DNA of 64,000 bases, taken from positions 62,001 through 126,000 of IMG/VR virus record IMGVR_UViG_3300031524_001640; one strand, given 5' to 3'. Position 1 is the first letter of the stretch; every line of letters begins with the position of its first letter. The DNA is from a virus. The notes under the pieces were generated by a model that worked only from the letters and a program-made list of their open reading frames with translations, was not told the origin of the DNA and did not search any database. The position numbers and the translations under genes are program-made. This document shows, piece by piece, positions 52,151 to 61,730 of the stretch.

Positions 52151-53215
52151 CTAAGCCTCTATTTCAAGACATTCTGGTAGCTTATCTATTATTTCACAAG
52201 GAATTTTATCAAAGTATAGGGAACCGTTTCTAACTGAAACTCTTACAACATCACCAAGATTAATCTGTGAGCTAAGAAGCATACTACTAATAGGAACCAC
52301 AATGTTCTTTTCTAATACTCGTCTTAATTCTCTAGCGCCGTACTCTGTGCTTATACCTAATCCTAGTAAGTAGTCTTCAGCCTGTTTATCCAAGATTATG
52401 ACAAACTTCCGAAGATTATTAGAATTTAATATTCGTCTCTGTATATGATCTACTTCTATGCGAAGAATCTGTCTAATCTGTTCTTCTTTTAGGCTCTTAA
52501 AAACGATAACTTTATCTAGACGATTAATGAATTCTGGTGAAAAGTCCTTACGCATGGCGTTTACAGCAACATCACAAAGCTTTATATCTAACTTTGTATC
52601 TTCCTTACCAGTATCAAACCCCATAGGTTTAATCAAATTTCTCATTGATCTAGCACCTACGTTAGATGTCATAAATATTATACTACTGGTAAAATCTACG
52701 TCTATTCCACTACTTATACGTAGTATGCCTTTATCCATTACTCCTAGTAAAAGCTCTCTAAAAGACTGGTGTGCTTTCTCAAGCTCATCGAATAAAACAA
52801 CTGATAACTTTACATCTTTGGTATGACATTTATTTAATCGTTCTTGAGTTATAAATGGAATTGATTCTTTATGTCCCACATATCCGGGAGGAGACCCAGT
52901 GAGTTTAGCGATATCGTGTGATTGCTGAAACTCGGCACAGTTAATTTTAATACAAGACGAGTCACTATCTAGAAGAACTTCTGTTACTACTTCCACCAAT
53001 CTTGTCTTTCCAACGCCGGTGGGTCCTAGAAATAATACATTAGCAATTGGTTTGTTGGGGGCTTGTAAGCCGGCCATATAAGTACCAATTACCTCAGTTA
53101 CTTTCTTAATAGCGTCTTCTTGTCCAATTACATTCTTTAGAAGATTGTTCTCAAATTCGATAGCATCTCCACATCGTAGATCAGGATCCAGCGTTACCGC
53201 TTTGGCTGGTTTCAT
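52151..53215 (-). CDS. ClpB/ClpA-like AAA+ unfoldase (single D2-type module)
   Basis: A 354-aa ATPase equal to the second (D2) module of Clp/Hsp100 proteins. Features in order: VIGQEDAIKKV, Walker A GPTGVGKT at 64-71, LTGSPPGYVGH with the pore-loop GYVG at 111-114, Walker B VVLFDELEKAH with D143-E144, sensor-1 MTSNVGA, SPEFINRLD with the arginine finger R232, and the lid GISTEYGARELRRVLEK. No N domain, D1 or ClpB middle coil is present, so it is shorter than bacterial ClpB. It would thread or refold proteins. Its position between two giant virion genes suggests that it helps assemble or unfold them. Confidence 0.85.
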   Translation of the reverse strand: MKPAKAVTLDPDLRCGDAIEFENNLLKNVIGQEDAIKKVTEVIGTYMAGLQAPNKPIANVLFLGPTGVGKTRLVEVVTEVLLDSDSSCIKINCAEFQQSHDIAKLTGSPPGYVGHKESIPFITQERLNKCHTKDVKLSVVLFDELEKAHQSFRELLLGVMDKGILRISSGIDVDFTSSIIFMTSNVGARSMRNLIKPMGFDTGKEDTKLDIKLCDVAVNAMRKDFSPEFINRLDKVIVFKSLKEEQIRQILRIEVDHIQRRILNSNNLRKFVIILDKQAEDYLLGLGISTEYGARELRRVLEKNIVVPISSMLLSSQINLGDVVRVSVRNGSLYFDKIPCEIIDKLPECLEIEA

Positions 53216-53229
53216 TTACCCTCCCGGGA

Positions 53230-56200
53230 CTAATCATAATTCTCCGGATTACGTCGCATATCTTTTAGCAACTCTTCAGTCTGATCCACGTTTACATTAA
53301 TGGTAGCGCTACCCCTACTATCTTGAGATGGGTGACCACTAGTGAAAGGGTTAGCATTAGGATTCTTAGCTGCTAGCATAAGTCGCTCAACTTGTCTTCT
53401 AATCTGTTCTTCCGAACGATCGTTTCCAGACGTTAACTCTTGTACTGCACCATCTACATAAGGTTTACGCCAAAGTAATGAAGCTCTATCATCAAATATA
53501 TTGAAGTCATGGTAATCACGACCTTCCATCTCTATAATCTTTAGCTTTACGTCTTCATAATCAATGTTTGGGTCCCATAACGCTGAATCTGATTCAGGAA
53601 CTGATAATCCAGTCTTCGCGAAGAAATCAGATATCTCTAAGGACCTTTCATAATCACCATAATCGAGCTTTGTTGTTGCTTTCTTGAAACGATCAAGACC
53701 TTCTTTATTCACAAGGCGACCACCAGAGAACTGTATATTAGTCTCCTTGCCTTCAGACTCTGCTATCTGTGCCTCTTTACCAGCCCACTGAGCTTCTAAA
53801 GCTCTAGCCATTTCATCTGGCACCACATCTAGTATCTTCTGTCTTTCCTCATCGTCAGTAGAATTTACAAATTCTTTGAAGTATCTAGTATCACGATCAG
53901 GCAGTGTGGAGCCTAGGAAAGTGGTGGACCCAGTAAGATTTGCACCTATAGCTGTCCTACTAGCCTTACTAGTATACCTGCCACGACTCTCAGAGTCGGT
54001 AGAAGCTAAATTCAAATCTCGTAGATAATCTAACATATCTACCATAGTATTTAAATTCCGCTTTTCTACTGTTGCCTCTGGAATAAATACTTCTCCGCTT
54101 ACCCTATGTAATAGCCCATGGTAATACGGAGCCAAGAAGTCTTTAATCGGCTTATCCCACCTACGCATACGAGTTCCGACAGTTTCTTGATCTACGTACT
54201 GAGCTAGCGCTGAACGTTCTTGCCACAGCTTGGTATGATAAGGTGTAGGTAACCATCTAAGGGGGTTCCACCAAGGTGCTTCTTCAGCGAATGAGGCTTC
54301 TTCTGCGTACCTTCCTAGTAATCTTTCTGCTGGATTGAACATAGCTTGCCATTCAGCCCCAGCAGAAGCTTTATCGTAGGTACCGTAACCCTCACCAACT
54401 ATAGCTTTATTGATGTTTAATCCATCTATTTCTAATACAGATCGTATATTAGTTTCTTTATCTAAAGCCCCTTTCTGGAAAGTAGCCGTTACTTTTGTGC
54501 CAGCAGTGAAAGTATCTGATAAGAATTTATCTAGCTCAGCTCTTCTTACATCTATTTCCTTAGCAGCATCCTCCTTCGTCATATCATTATATTGTGATAA
54601 TACAACGGCAGACATATCTGCAGCAGTAGTAGAAACGCCGCTCATTCTAAATATACGACCCGGATATTCATTTAACTCTACACCAGCTGAGCCTAGAGCT
54701 TTTACTGTTCCAGTGGTTTCTTCTACATCCTTTGAGAACCTCTGCTCCTCTGTCCGAATAACTGATTTGCGCATCTTATTAGCGCGAGCCATAATACTCT
54801 CATACTCAGCTAAACTTTCTGTATCTCCTCTGATGTCCTTCCTAACCTTTCCTTTGAAGATAGCAAACTCTCTAGAATATGGTGCTACATCCCCTAAGAT
54901 ACGTAATTTCTCCATATCTGGGTAATCCTCTGGACTGACACCTTCTAGTTCTGGGTGTAGAGCTGCATAACCCTCACCCGGCAGACGAGCGAATCCAGTT
55001 GAAATCTTTACATAAGGGTCACCTGTTCTGAAGTTAATAAAATAATCCTCTCCAGGAAGCCAAGAAGGCATTTTATTCTTAATACTATTAGCCTGAAGTA
55101 ACTTTCCTTCGTTCTGTACGAAACGACGGAAAGGTTCAGAATATCCAAATAATTCAAAGTCAGGACTTACACCAGATACAGCACCTAGTTCTAGCTCGTA
55201 GTATTTACGACTATAATTAGTCATTTGTCGGGAACCTTGGAACTTTACATTCTCACCCATAGATCCATATCCAGGGAAAGTTTTATTCCATAAGCTACGC
55301 CCGATAAAGCCCGGCAATCCAACGAATTCAGTAGCAGCTTTAATTGATCTTTGAGCTGTGTCACCTAAAGAGAATTCTGATGTTGGTTCTGCTGCTGGTA
55401 ATGCTTTAGGACCTCTCGGTTCTAGACGAGTTGACCCTAATGTATAGTCAGTTGTATCCCACTCTGGATGCATCTTCCTGATTGGTTTTACAATTTGACC
55501 AATAGTAGAAGCTAATAGTGGTCCTACTAATGGAACATTAGTAAACGCAGGTGAAGTCTCTGGGTATGGCCTATCCTCATAATGCTTTTCTTCTAGGAAA
55601 TAAGGATCTCTTAACCAGCGTAATGGATGAAGTATCGGGTTATGTCTCCAGTACTCTTTCTCTGATCCATATAAAGCCTTCTTCTCTGCTTGTGCGCGCC
55701 ATAGAACAGACCAGTGTGGGCGATACTCCTTTACACGACCACCTTCTAACGCTGTGGTTCCCATATCCCACCAGCGACCAGCTTTTATTTCTACTGGATC
55801 CTCACCAGAGTATGTCCGTTGTAGTTCTTCCTTTGTTTTCCTAGACCCAATCATCCCCGGAATGAAGGGAAGCATTAGCGCTAGTCCAATAGCTACACCA
55901 ACAGCACCCTTATTCTCACGGTTTAGGATACCTAAGATTGACTTTTGTCCGGGGGCGGAGAAGAATTTACTTCCTGAACGAAGTAACTCTGCTGCTTTTT
56001 CTCCCTTTGTGTATCTAGTTCTTAATACATTAGAGTATTGAAGTACCCCACCAACAAAGGCTCCAGATACTGGTAAGGCTAATGGACCGTACTGTGGACC
56101 GGGTACAATCTGTTCATATTTATCTGTTACACCACGCAGAAAATGATCAGTAAGGGAAGCATGGGCTAATCTAAAGCGCTGGAACGTATCTAATGCTATA

Positions 56201-58206
56201 CCGCTTAAAGAATGGCCAGTTTTATAATCTATGTAAGGAAGGGCTAATCCAACTAATAGAGCTGCTGGAGCGAATCTCTTAGTAAGAAGCTGGTTAACTA
56301 AACCACCCTCACCTATTATAGGGACGTGAAAAGCTTTATTCCACGTACCTTCTTTTAATCCTAACCCTATATCAGATAATAATCTCTGTACACGTTCGGC
56401 TTGACTAAGAGCTGTTCTATTAGCAGTTTCGGCGAAATTAAATAATTTGCCTCTACTCTTTATATTAACTAGATATGGTTGGAAGACACCTTCTACTTCT
56501 TCGCCAACACTGATAGCACCTTTATAACCAGTTGGTTCTTGTGAATGACGAAGGCGACCAAAGTTCTTTGTAATAGTTTCCCAAGGAGTACTCTCTTTTA
56601 GGAAAGTTACAGGAACATTTTCAAGAGGTTTGTTGTATCTATAACTAGAACTAGATAGACTTCCACGCTTTGTAAAACGGGCACGGACGTCTCCTCCGTA
56701 TCCCTCAAGTTCCATATAAGGACCATAATCAGTCCTTATAAAATTCAACCCTTTTTGGGAACGTAAATCTACATTAGAACCAGTAAATAGGCGATCAAAA
56801 TGTTCACCTAACTCAGTATATTTACCACCCTGTCCTACTAATTCACTATAACCAACGTGTAATTTACTAGGAGTAGTATAAGAACTTATGTATTGACTAA
56901 TACCAAAAGTTCTACCAATTTTAAATGGGCTGTAATCTTCTAATGTACTTACAAAGCTGTGTAGTTTATCTACAGAGAAAGGTCCTTTTCCTGGAACGAT
57001 AACCTTACGGAAATAGGAATACCCTGCTGCAGCAAAGCCAGCTGCGCCAAGAGCTTTATAATTTAAGCTACTATTATCTTCTCCTAGTCCGTGCCATCCA
57101 GAACCAAACGAGGTGTGTTTGTGTCTGGAATCCTTGGCTTTACCATTATCTGATAAACCAACAATAGTAGTCTGTCTAGAGGATCTGGTACTGAATGCTA
57201 AGCCCGCTGCTATTGCAGCGGCGGCTCCTGCTAGTAAAGCAAACCCATTTAGTGGTCTTATGTCACCGATAACTTCTGTTACTTCTTTTATAGAAGATGC
57301 TTCGGTTCTCCAAGCACCATACATCGCTTTGATGTGCTCTAGAGTCAGACCGTTTGTAATTACAGCCTCGTATATCATTCTCTCTAATGCTACATCTGCG
57401 GCTGCACGATGAAGTTCTTCTCCAAGACCTAGCATTCTAGCTATCTTAGAAGCTTTCCAACCCGGAACGTTCTTTAAATCTTCAGAACTCTTAAGTTCTA
57501 ATGTAAGATCAAATGTTCTGGCACGAGCCTTATCTGTAAGATGACGCATTAAGTCAGGATTCTGCGAAGCATGCGTCCATACTTGTTTAAACAACTCGTC
57601 TTCTAAGCTTACAAACTGTATCTTATTAGTAGCATAGGCTTTATCAAAGAATTCTACATATTTATTTAGAGAGGAGTATCTAGCTGCAGAGGCTTTAAGA
57701 GAAGCAATGTCATATTTTACATTCCATCCAGCAAGCTGAATAGGACCACCAGCTTTTATAGATTTTCCTTGCACAGCTTGGAAGAGTCTTCTTAGCTGTT
57801 GCTCCTCTGTAAGAGTGGCGTACTTTAAAGCATCTGCTGCAATGTCATTAGAAAACTTGTCTAAGAATATAGGAAATTCAACATTCTTAACGATATCTCT
57901 ATAAGGTAGGATATGATTCTTATCTAGGAATAGTTTTGTATAACCAGAACCTTTCTTATATACCTTAGATCCATCAGCAGAAAATTTCCTATATGCCTTA
58001 GATTCTTCAATATGCATCTGAAGGATTTGGTTATTAACAAAGGCAGTAGAAAAAGCTGAAGTGCCGTAAGCACCTTCTTTGGAAGCTTCGAAGATCCCTC
58101 TGATAGAAAACTTTCCTTCTAGACGATTGAGCTCTTCCCAATTAGTGTGGGAGGTTTCAATATCTAGGATAAACATATTCTTCTTAGGCTTCCGTGCTTT
58201 TGCCAT
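53230..58206 (-). CDS. Giant tape-measure-like virion protein with N-terminal DEDDh exonuclease domain
   Basis: A 1658-aa protein after the chaperone-like genes, where tape measures lie. Residues 10-290 form a DnaQ-type exonuclease: FILDIETS (D15, E17), AGWNVKYDIASL (N162, D166), ELHRAAADVALERMIYEA (H266, D271): all five DEDDh residues. Hydrophobic segments follow near 321-340, 385-400, 675-690, 745-765 and 795-815. Residues 1160-1285 resemble a staphylococcal nuclease (RIFRMSGVSTTAA with R1184/R1187, TNIRSVLEIDG with R1255, LNINKAIVGEGYGTY), but the catalytic DTPE reads STTA. The C-terminus (SATINVNV) is tape-measure-like. It probably sets tail length and is ejected with the DNA. Confidence 0.7.
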   Translation of the reverse strand: MAKARKPKKNMFILDIETSHTNWEELNRLEGKFSIRGIFEASKEGAYGTSAFSTAFVNNQILQMHIEESKAYRKFSADGSKVYKKGSGYTKLFLDKNHILPYRDIVKNVEFPIFLDKFSNDIAADALKYATLTEEQQLRRLFQAVQGKSIKAGGPIQLAGWNVKYDIASLKASAARYSSLNKYVEFFDKAYATNKIQFVSLEDELFKQVWTHASQNPDLMRHLTDKARARTFDLTLELKSSEDLKNVPGWKASKIARMLGLGEELHRAAADVALERMIYEAVITNGLTLEHIKAMYGAWRTEASSIKEVTEVIGDIRPLNGFALLAGAAAAIAAGLAFSTRSSRQTTIVGLSDNGKAKDSRHKHTSFGSGWHGLGEDNSSLNYKALGAAGFAAAGYSYFRKVIVPGKGPFSVDKLHSFVSTLEDYSPFKIGRTFGISQYISSYTTPSKLHVGYSELVGQGGKYTELGEHFDRLFTGSNVDLRSQKGLNFIRTDYGPYMELEGYGGDVRARFTKRGSLSSSSYRYNKPLENVPVTFLKESTPWETITKNFGRLRHSQEPTGYKGAISVGEEVEGVFQPYLVNIKSRGKLFNFAETANRTALSQAERVQRLLSDIGLGLKEGTWNKAFHVPIIGEGGLVNQLLTKRFAPAALLVGLALPYIDYKTGHSLSGIALDTFQRFRLAHASLTDHFLRGVTDKYEQIVPGPQYGPLALPVSGAFVGGVLQYSNVLRTRYTKGEKAAELLRSGSKFFSAPGQKSILGILNRENKGAVGVAIGLALMLPFIPGMIGSRKTKEELQRTYSGEDPVEIKAGRWWDMGTTALEGGRVKEYRPHWSVLWRAQAEKKALYGSEKEYWRHNPILHPLRWLRDPYFLEEKHYEDRPYPETSPAFTNVPLVGPLLASTIGQIVKPIRKMHPEWDTTDYTLGSTRLEPRGPKALPAAEPTSEFSLGDTAQRSIKAATEFVGLPGFIGRSLWNKTFPGYGSMGENVKFQGSRQMTNYSRKYYELELGAVSGVSPDFELFGYSEPFRRFVQNEGKLLQANSIKNKMPSWLPGEDYFINFRTGDPYVKISTGFARLPGEGYAALHPELEGVSPEDYPDMEKLRILGDVAPYSREFAIFKGKVRKDIRGDTESLAEYESIMARANKMRKSVIRTEEQRFSKDVEETTGTVKALGSAGVELNEYPGRIFRMSGVSTTAADMSAVVLSQYNDMTKEDAAKEIDVRRAELDKFLSDTFTAGTKVTATFQKGALDKETNIRSVLEIDGLNINKAIVGEGYGTYDKASAGAEWQAMFNPAERLLGRYAEEASFAEEAPWWNPLRWLPTPYHTKLWQERSALAQYVDQETVGTRMRRWDKPIKDFLAPYYHGLLHRVSGEVFIPEATVEKRNLNTMVDMLDYLRDLNLASTDSESRGRYTSKASRTAIGANLTGSTTFLGSTLPDRDTRYFKEFVNSTDDEERQKILDVVPDEMARALEAQWAGKEAQIAESEGKETNIQFSGGRLVNKEGLDRFKKATTKLDYGDYERSLEISDFFAKTGLSVPESDSALWDPNIDYEDVKLKIIEMEGRDYHDFNIFDDRASLLWRKPYVDGAVQELTSGNDRSEEQIRRQVERLMLAAKNPNANPFTSGHPSQDSRGSATINVNVDQTEELLKDMRRNPENYD

Positions 58207-58727
58207 TACTTTTTCCTTCTATTTCTATGTAATGCTTCTCTTTTAACATCTTCTGGAATTGATGGGGCTTTAACTTCATTAGGGTTATTTGGTTCTGCTA
58301 GCCGGCCCAATACCTTCTCTGCTCTTGCTAACATATCAAAGAAAGTTATTGGATCCCAATCTTCCATTTCTTCGAATCTATATTTAAATGCTGCAGCTAT
58401 CAAGCACTTCGCTGTTTCTAGATAACTAGATTCTAATCTCTGTCTAGATAAATATAATTGACCTTTTATATCATCATAGGTACCATTGAATGGGTTAGTA
58501 CTTAGCTGTTGTATAGCAACGTATGCTACTATTCCCGCTGGCACAAATTGTGGGAGTGGCCCATCTAGCATCACTAGTTTGTATACATCTAAATAAGCCC
58601 CCATAGGATAAGAAAACCTAGAAGAGGCTCCTAGGTATGATGGTTCTATTCTACGATATTCTGCCCAAGTTAGGTTGCGCCACTTGACAGTATAGCCGTC
58701 AGGCCATGTCGCTTGATAAATAATCAT
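58206..58727 (-). CDS. Tail assembly chaperone-like protein 2
   Basis: A 173-aa helical protein (YLGASSRFSYPMGAYLDVYKLVM; ETAKCLIAAAFKYRF) with a basic tail (DVKREALHRNRRKK). Just before a tape-measure-like gene myophages usually encode two chaperones that coat the tape measure; this gene and 58814-59302 have the expected sizes and order. They are not joined by an evident frameshift: an 86-base gap with a hairpin separates them. Its ATG is separated from the giant gene by a one-base stop/start overlap. Assignment is by position. Confidence 0.5.
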   Translation of the reverse strand: MIIYQATWPDGYTVKWRNLTWAEYRRIEPSYLGASSRFSYPMGAYLDVYKLVMLDGPLPQFVPAGIVAYVAIQQLSTNPFNGTYDDIKGQLYLSRQRLESSYLETAKCLIAAAFKYRFEEMEDWDPITFFDMLARAEKVLGRLAEPNNPNEVKAPSIPEDVKREALHRNRRKK

Positions 58728-58739
58728 TGTATGTAATTA

Positions 58740-58761
58740 GGTGGGTGTTGAGACACCCACC
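58740..58761 (-). terminator. GC-rich hairpin between chaperone-like genes
   Basis: A 9-bp stem (GGTGGGTGT / ACACCCACC) with a 4-base loop TGAG in the 86-base gap. On the - strand it lies directly downstream of the first chaperone-like gene. It lacks a following T tract, so it may dampen transcription into the giant genes or protect the upstream message. Confidence 0.55.
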
Positions 58762-58813
58762 ATCCTTATTCCTTATTTCATAGACCCTAATGAATCGAAG
58801 TCAAGTATAATTT

Positions 58814-59302
58814 CTACAACTCAGCAGACAAAACTTCAAAAGCAGTTGGATCCATAAAATCAGACAACCAACTTATGAGATTGAATAGTGTACTTGGTAG
58901 GCCAGCAGAACCAGTACGTAACATCTCAGCAGTCATCTTTCCATCTGACGCAGCATTAGTCCATAAAATACAATGAGCAGCGATTAACAGCTGTAATTCA
59001 AATTCTACCTTAGCTGCTTGTTGTTCTTGTGAAAGGTTTGCTCCTAGATTGGTGGGGATTGAGCTTTGAATGCGTTGTAGTTCCATTGCCCCAACGGCCC
59101 TTACAATGAATACACGCTTACCACCATCTGGGGTAAACACTCTCAATCTGTTATTAGGGGTTTGTGTCTTCCAAGTTTCGATTTGAACCTTACTTGGGGA
59201 TCCATTAATAGTTGCTAGGAACTCGTAAGGATCTGAAAACTTCTTTTGTGTTGCGGCTTCGTTAGCCTCAACAATGTTGTCGACTACATCTACGTCGCTC
59301 AT
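58814..59302 (-). CDS. Tail assembly chaperone-like protein 1
   Basis: A 162-aa soluble protein: an N-terminal acidic stretch (MSDVDVVDNIVEANEAA), a beta segment (LRVFTPDGGKRVFIVRAV) and a helical C-terminal half (AKVEFELQLLIAAHCILWTNA). Size and location fit the first tail chaperone before the tape measure. GGAGATC before the ATG is a good ribosome-binding site. Family not directly recognised. Confidence 0.5.
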   Translation of the reverse strand: MSDVDVVDNIVEANEAATQKKFSDPYEFLATINGSPSKVQIETWKTQTPNNRLRVFTPDGGKRVFIVRAVGAMELQRIQSSIPTNLGANLSQEQQAAKVEFELQLLIAAHCILWTNAASDGKMTAEMLRTGSAGLPSTLFNLISWLSDFMDPTAFEVLSAEL

Positions 59303-59352
59303 CGGAGATCTCCTTTATCTTATTTACTCTCGCTATATTTTGCGTCCATAAT

Positions 59353-60672
59353 TTAGCGAACTTTACGAGCAATGAAAGAATAATCATCAGTTATAGGATT
59401 TCCACCATTGTCGTATGTTTGTGAATTACCGGTTAATACACACTTTTCTAACTTGCGTGTTATTGTTCTACTTCCATGTGTAATATTTATAACTATATCA
59501 AACATTATATCACTATATACAGCATTAAACATATCTTGATGCCCAACTAATTGTGAACTAGCCGTAGCTTGCAACTGACTCACCGCTGAAGGTGGAAGAT
59601 TGGATAACATACTAGTTTGTTGCTGTATAAGGGTTTGCAATTGTTGATTAATAGTTTCTTGAACTATAACACTACCAGAAGCTGCAGCTTGTGCTTGTGT
59701 CTGTAATGTAGCTATACTTTGATTTATAGCTTGTAATTGAGCTGTTTGTTGACTATTAGCTGTAGGTGTGGCAAAGACTATGTTATTATACTCTTGTAAG
59801 GCTACATATAGATAGCCCTCATGAACAAAGTTAATAGACAACCCACCTTGAACTAATGAACGTCCCTGACCAATAGCGTCATAGAATCTACTGTGATAAC
59901 CATAGATAGGTAGTTTATTATCTTGCATATAGAAGTGAACTACACTTACTTCATCTATAAATAAATTACCTATGTATATCCTAGCGTTGTTGCCAGTGCT
60001 ATACGTCCCATCACTACTATCAGCAGCAACCCAATTAGGATCTGTATAAGACATTGGGCTAGGGGCAGCAGAAACCGCTGGAATTGGTTGTGCACTACCA
60101 TTAGCTGTTGGTTTGGAAGCTACTGCTGTTTCAGAGCCCGGGTCATTTGACAATACCATCTGAATGGTAGTAGAAGTAGCGGGACTGACTACATTTACTG
60201 TAGAGGTATTAGTAACACACCCAGATTGGGTTACAACTATTGTAGCTGTCCCGATTGGAGAACTTATAAAAATACTACCAGTTGCGTCTGTTGTGCCAGA
60301 GGATACCCAAGACCCAATAGTAACAGTAACAGAGGCAGAAGCACCGTTAGTTGTTGGTGTACATATAATAGTTAATATAGAGCCACCACTAGGAGTTGAC
60401 GGAGTTAGATTGGCAATAATTGGTGTTTCTGTATTAACAGTTAATTCTTGTATTTCAGTCTGGAAACTAGTGGCAGACAGTGTAAATTGATGGCTGTCGC
60501 TTGGCTGCTGTTCTCCACTAGCTGTGGTAGTAACAAGCGTAGAAATAGTAATCGTGGTAGTCCCTGAAGAATCGGTAGTGCCACCCGTTACACCATCTAC
60601 AAAGACAGTAGCCCCATTGATAGGGTTACCATTATTATCATTAACCGTTACTGGAACTGTATAAGTGGGCAT
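59353..60672 (-). CDS. Tube-like structural protein with two N-terminal Ig-like domains
   Basis: A 439-aa protein. Residues 1-90 and 98-170 look like CarboxypepD-regulatory/Ig-like domains (NDNNGNPINGATVFVDGV; SWVSSGTTDATGSIFI). Residues about 215-290 (NNARIYIGNLFIDEVSVVHFYMQD, then IYGYHSRFYDAIGQGRSLVQGGLSINF) follow the plan of the two tube-like proteins upstream. A helical Gln/Ala stretch follows (TAQLQAINQSIATLQTQAQAA), then a beta end. It may be an adaptor or terminator in the tube, carrying exposed Ig-like arms. Confidence 0.6.
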   Translation of the reverse strand: MPTYTVPVTVNDNNGNPINGATVFVDGVTGGTTDSSGTTTITISTLVTTTASGEQQPSDSHQFTLSATSFQTEIQELTVNTETPIIANLTPSTPSGGSILTIICTPTTNGASASVTVTIGSWVSSGTTDATGSIFISSPIGTATIVVTQSGCVTNTSTVNVVSPATSTTIQMVLSNDPGSETAVASKPTANGSAQPIPAVSAAPSPMSYTDPNWVAADSSDGTYSTGNNARIYIGNLFIDEVSVVHFYMQDNKLPIYGYHSRFYDAIGQGRSLVQGGLSINFVHEGYLYVALQEYNNIVFATPTANSQQTAQLQAINQSIATLQTQAQAAASGSVIVQETINQQLQTLIQQQTSMLSNLPPSAVSQLQATASSQLVGHQDMFNAVYSDIMFDIVINITHGSRTITRKLEKCVLTGNSQTYDNGGNPITDDYSFIARKVR

Positions 60673-60674
60673 TA

Positions 60675-61724
60675 TTACATTACCGGGGTGCTATTAATAG
60701 GGATAACTTGTGAAGGGTTGCCATTAACATTTCCATACTTTTGTACCTTACCCATAGGTGTTGGTTGTGAAGAAGTGTTTGGATTGCCATGCTTTGGCAT
60801 ATTAAATACACTGCTCATATTCACAGGCAGCAGGGGTGTAAAATCCTCACACATAAACGATACGGTTTGTTCAGATAACATATCCTGTATAGAGTATACC
60901 ACACCATCCGTTACAAATTGAACACCTAATAAACTTCTTGAAGAAGCGTAACCTTGTTCATTACTAAAGAAAATAGACATATCAAATGGGGGTAACTGAT
61001 CTACTTTTAGGTAGGTACTATCTTTTGAAAGGTCATTACCATTGTATGCGCCTGACTGTAAGAACTTCATTAGGACTTCTACAGTAAATTGTGTCATTAC
61101 CATCGTCCCAGCTATAGTCCTAGTACCACGAGTAAACCCTTTAGGATTTATATATCCTAGTGCTCTTACTGGAGCTTTTTCTCTATGTATAGAAATAGAT
61201 AAGGTGGTACACTCTATCAACTGCTTCGCGTATTTAGGTGCGGCGCTCCCTTGTTGCTGGAATGCTAGATTACTAATTCCTATCATTATCTTAACATCAG
61301 AACCTGTATAAGAGACAACCCCGCTATAAGGATTTGGAGAGTTTGATTTTAATGGGGATACCGCTGGGTTTATCTGACCTGCCTTAGTAGTGGGGTCAAA
61401 GGTCATTTGGGTGCCAGATCCCATATTTATATAACCATAAGTGGAAGGAACTACCACGTTTCCGTCTATATCATTCACACTACAAGTTGGTCCACCGCTA
61501 TTAAGACGAAGAGCTTGTACCACAGGGTTGGTATAGTAGTTTCCTTGTGTAATTTGTGGGGTTATATTAGAAGGGGCAGTCTGGCTTATAACAGGCGAAG
61601 CGCCGCCAGACAGTACTGAAGAATACTGTAGATTACTAATACTTGTTTGATTACCAACAGAATAACCGCTGGTTGACCAAGAAGTGTAAGAGGTATAAGA
61701 GGAAAATGCATCGGGCATAGGCAT
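60675..61724 (-). CDS. Tail-tube-like protein, copy 2
   Basis: A 349-aa protein. The core VKIMIGISNLAF, LIECTTLSISIHREKAPVRALGYINPKGFTRGTRTIAGTMVMTQF matches the repeated fold of the protein at 61788, where the same strand-turn order occurs. Such REKAPV...TRGxRxIAGT motifs belong to tail-tube/tube-terminator proteins of large myophages. The first 120 residues and the tail (after PMGKVQKYGNVNG) are low-complexity. It is probably a minor tube or completion protein. Its gap to the following gene is 2 bases. Confidence 0.6.
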   Translation of the reverse strand: MPMPDAFSSYTSYTSWSTSGYSVGNQTSISNLQYSSVLSGGASPVISQTAPSNITPQITQGNYYTNPVVQALRLNSGGPTCSVNDIDGNVVVPSTYGYINMGSGTQMTFDPTTKAGQINPAVSPLKSNSPNPYSGVVSYTGSDVKIMIGISNLAFQQQGSAAPKYAKQLIECTTLSISIHREKAPVRALGYINPKGFTRGTRTIAGTMVMTQFTVEVLMKFLQSGAYNGNDLSKDSTYLKVDQLPPFDMSIFFSNEQGYASSRSLLGVQFVTDGVVYSIQDMLSEQTVSFMCEDFTPLLPVNMSSVFNMPKHGNPNTSSQPTPMGKVQKYGNVNGNPSQVIPINSTPVM

Positions 61725-61730
61725 CCTATT

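Noticed and set aside
58206-59302. Lambda-like programmed frameshift between the chaperone genes
   Set aside because: An 86-base gap with stops and a hairpin separates the two genes and the second has its own start; no slippery site seen.
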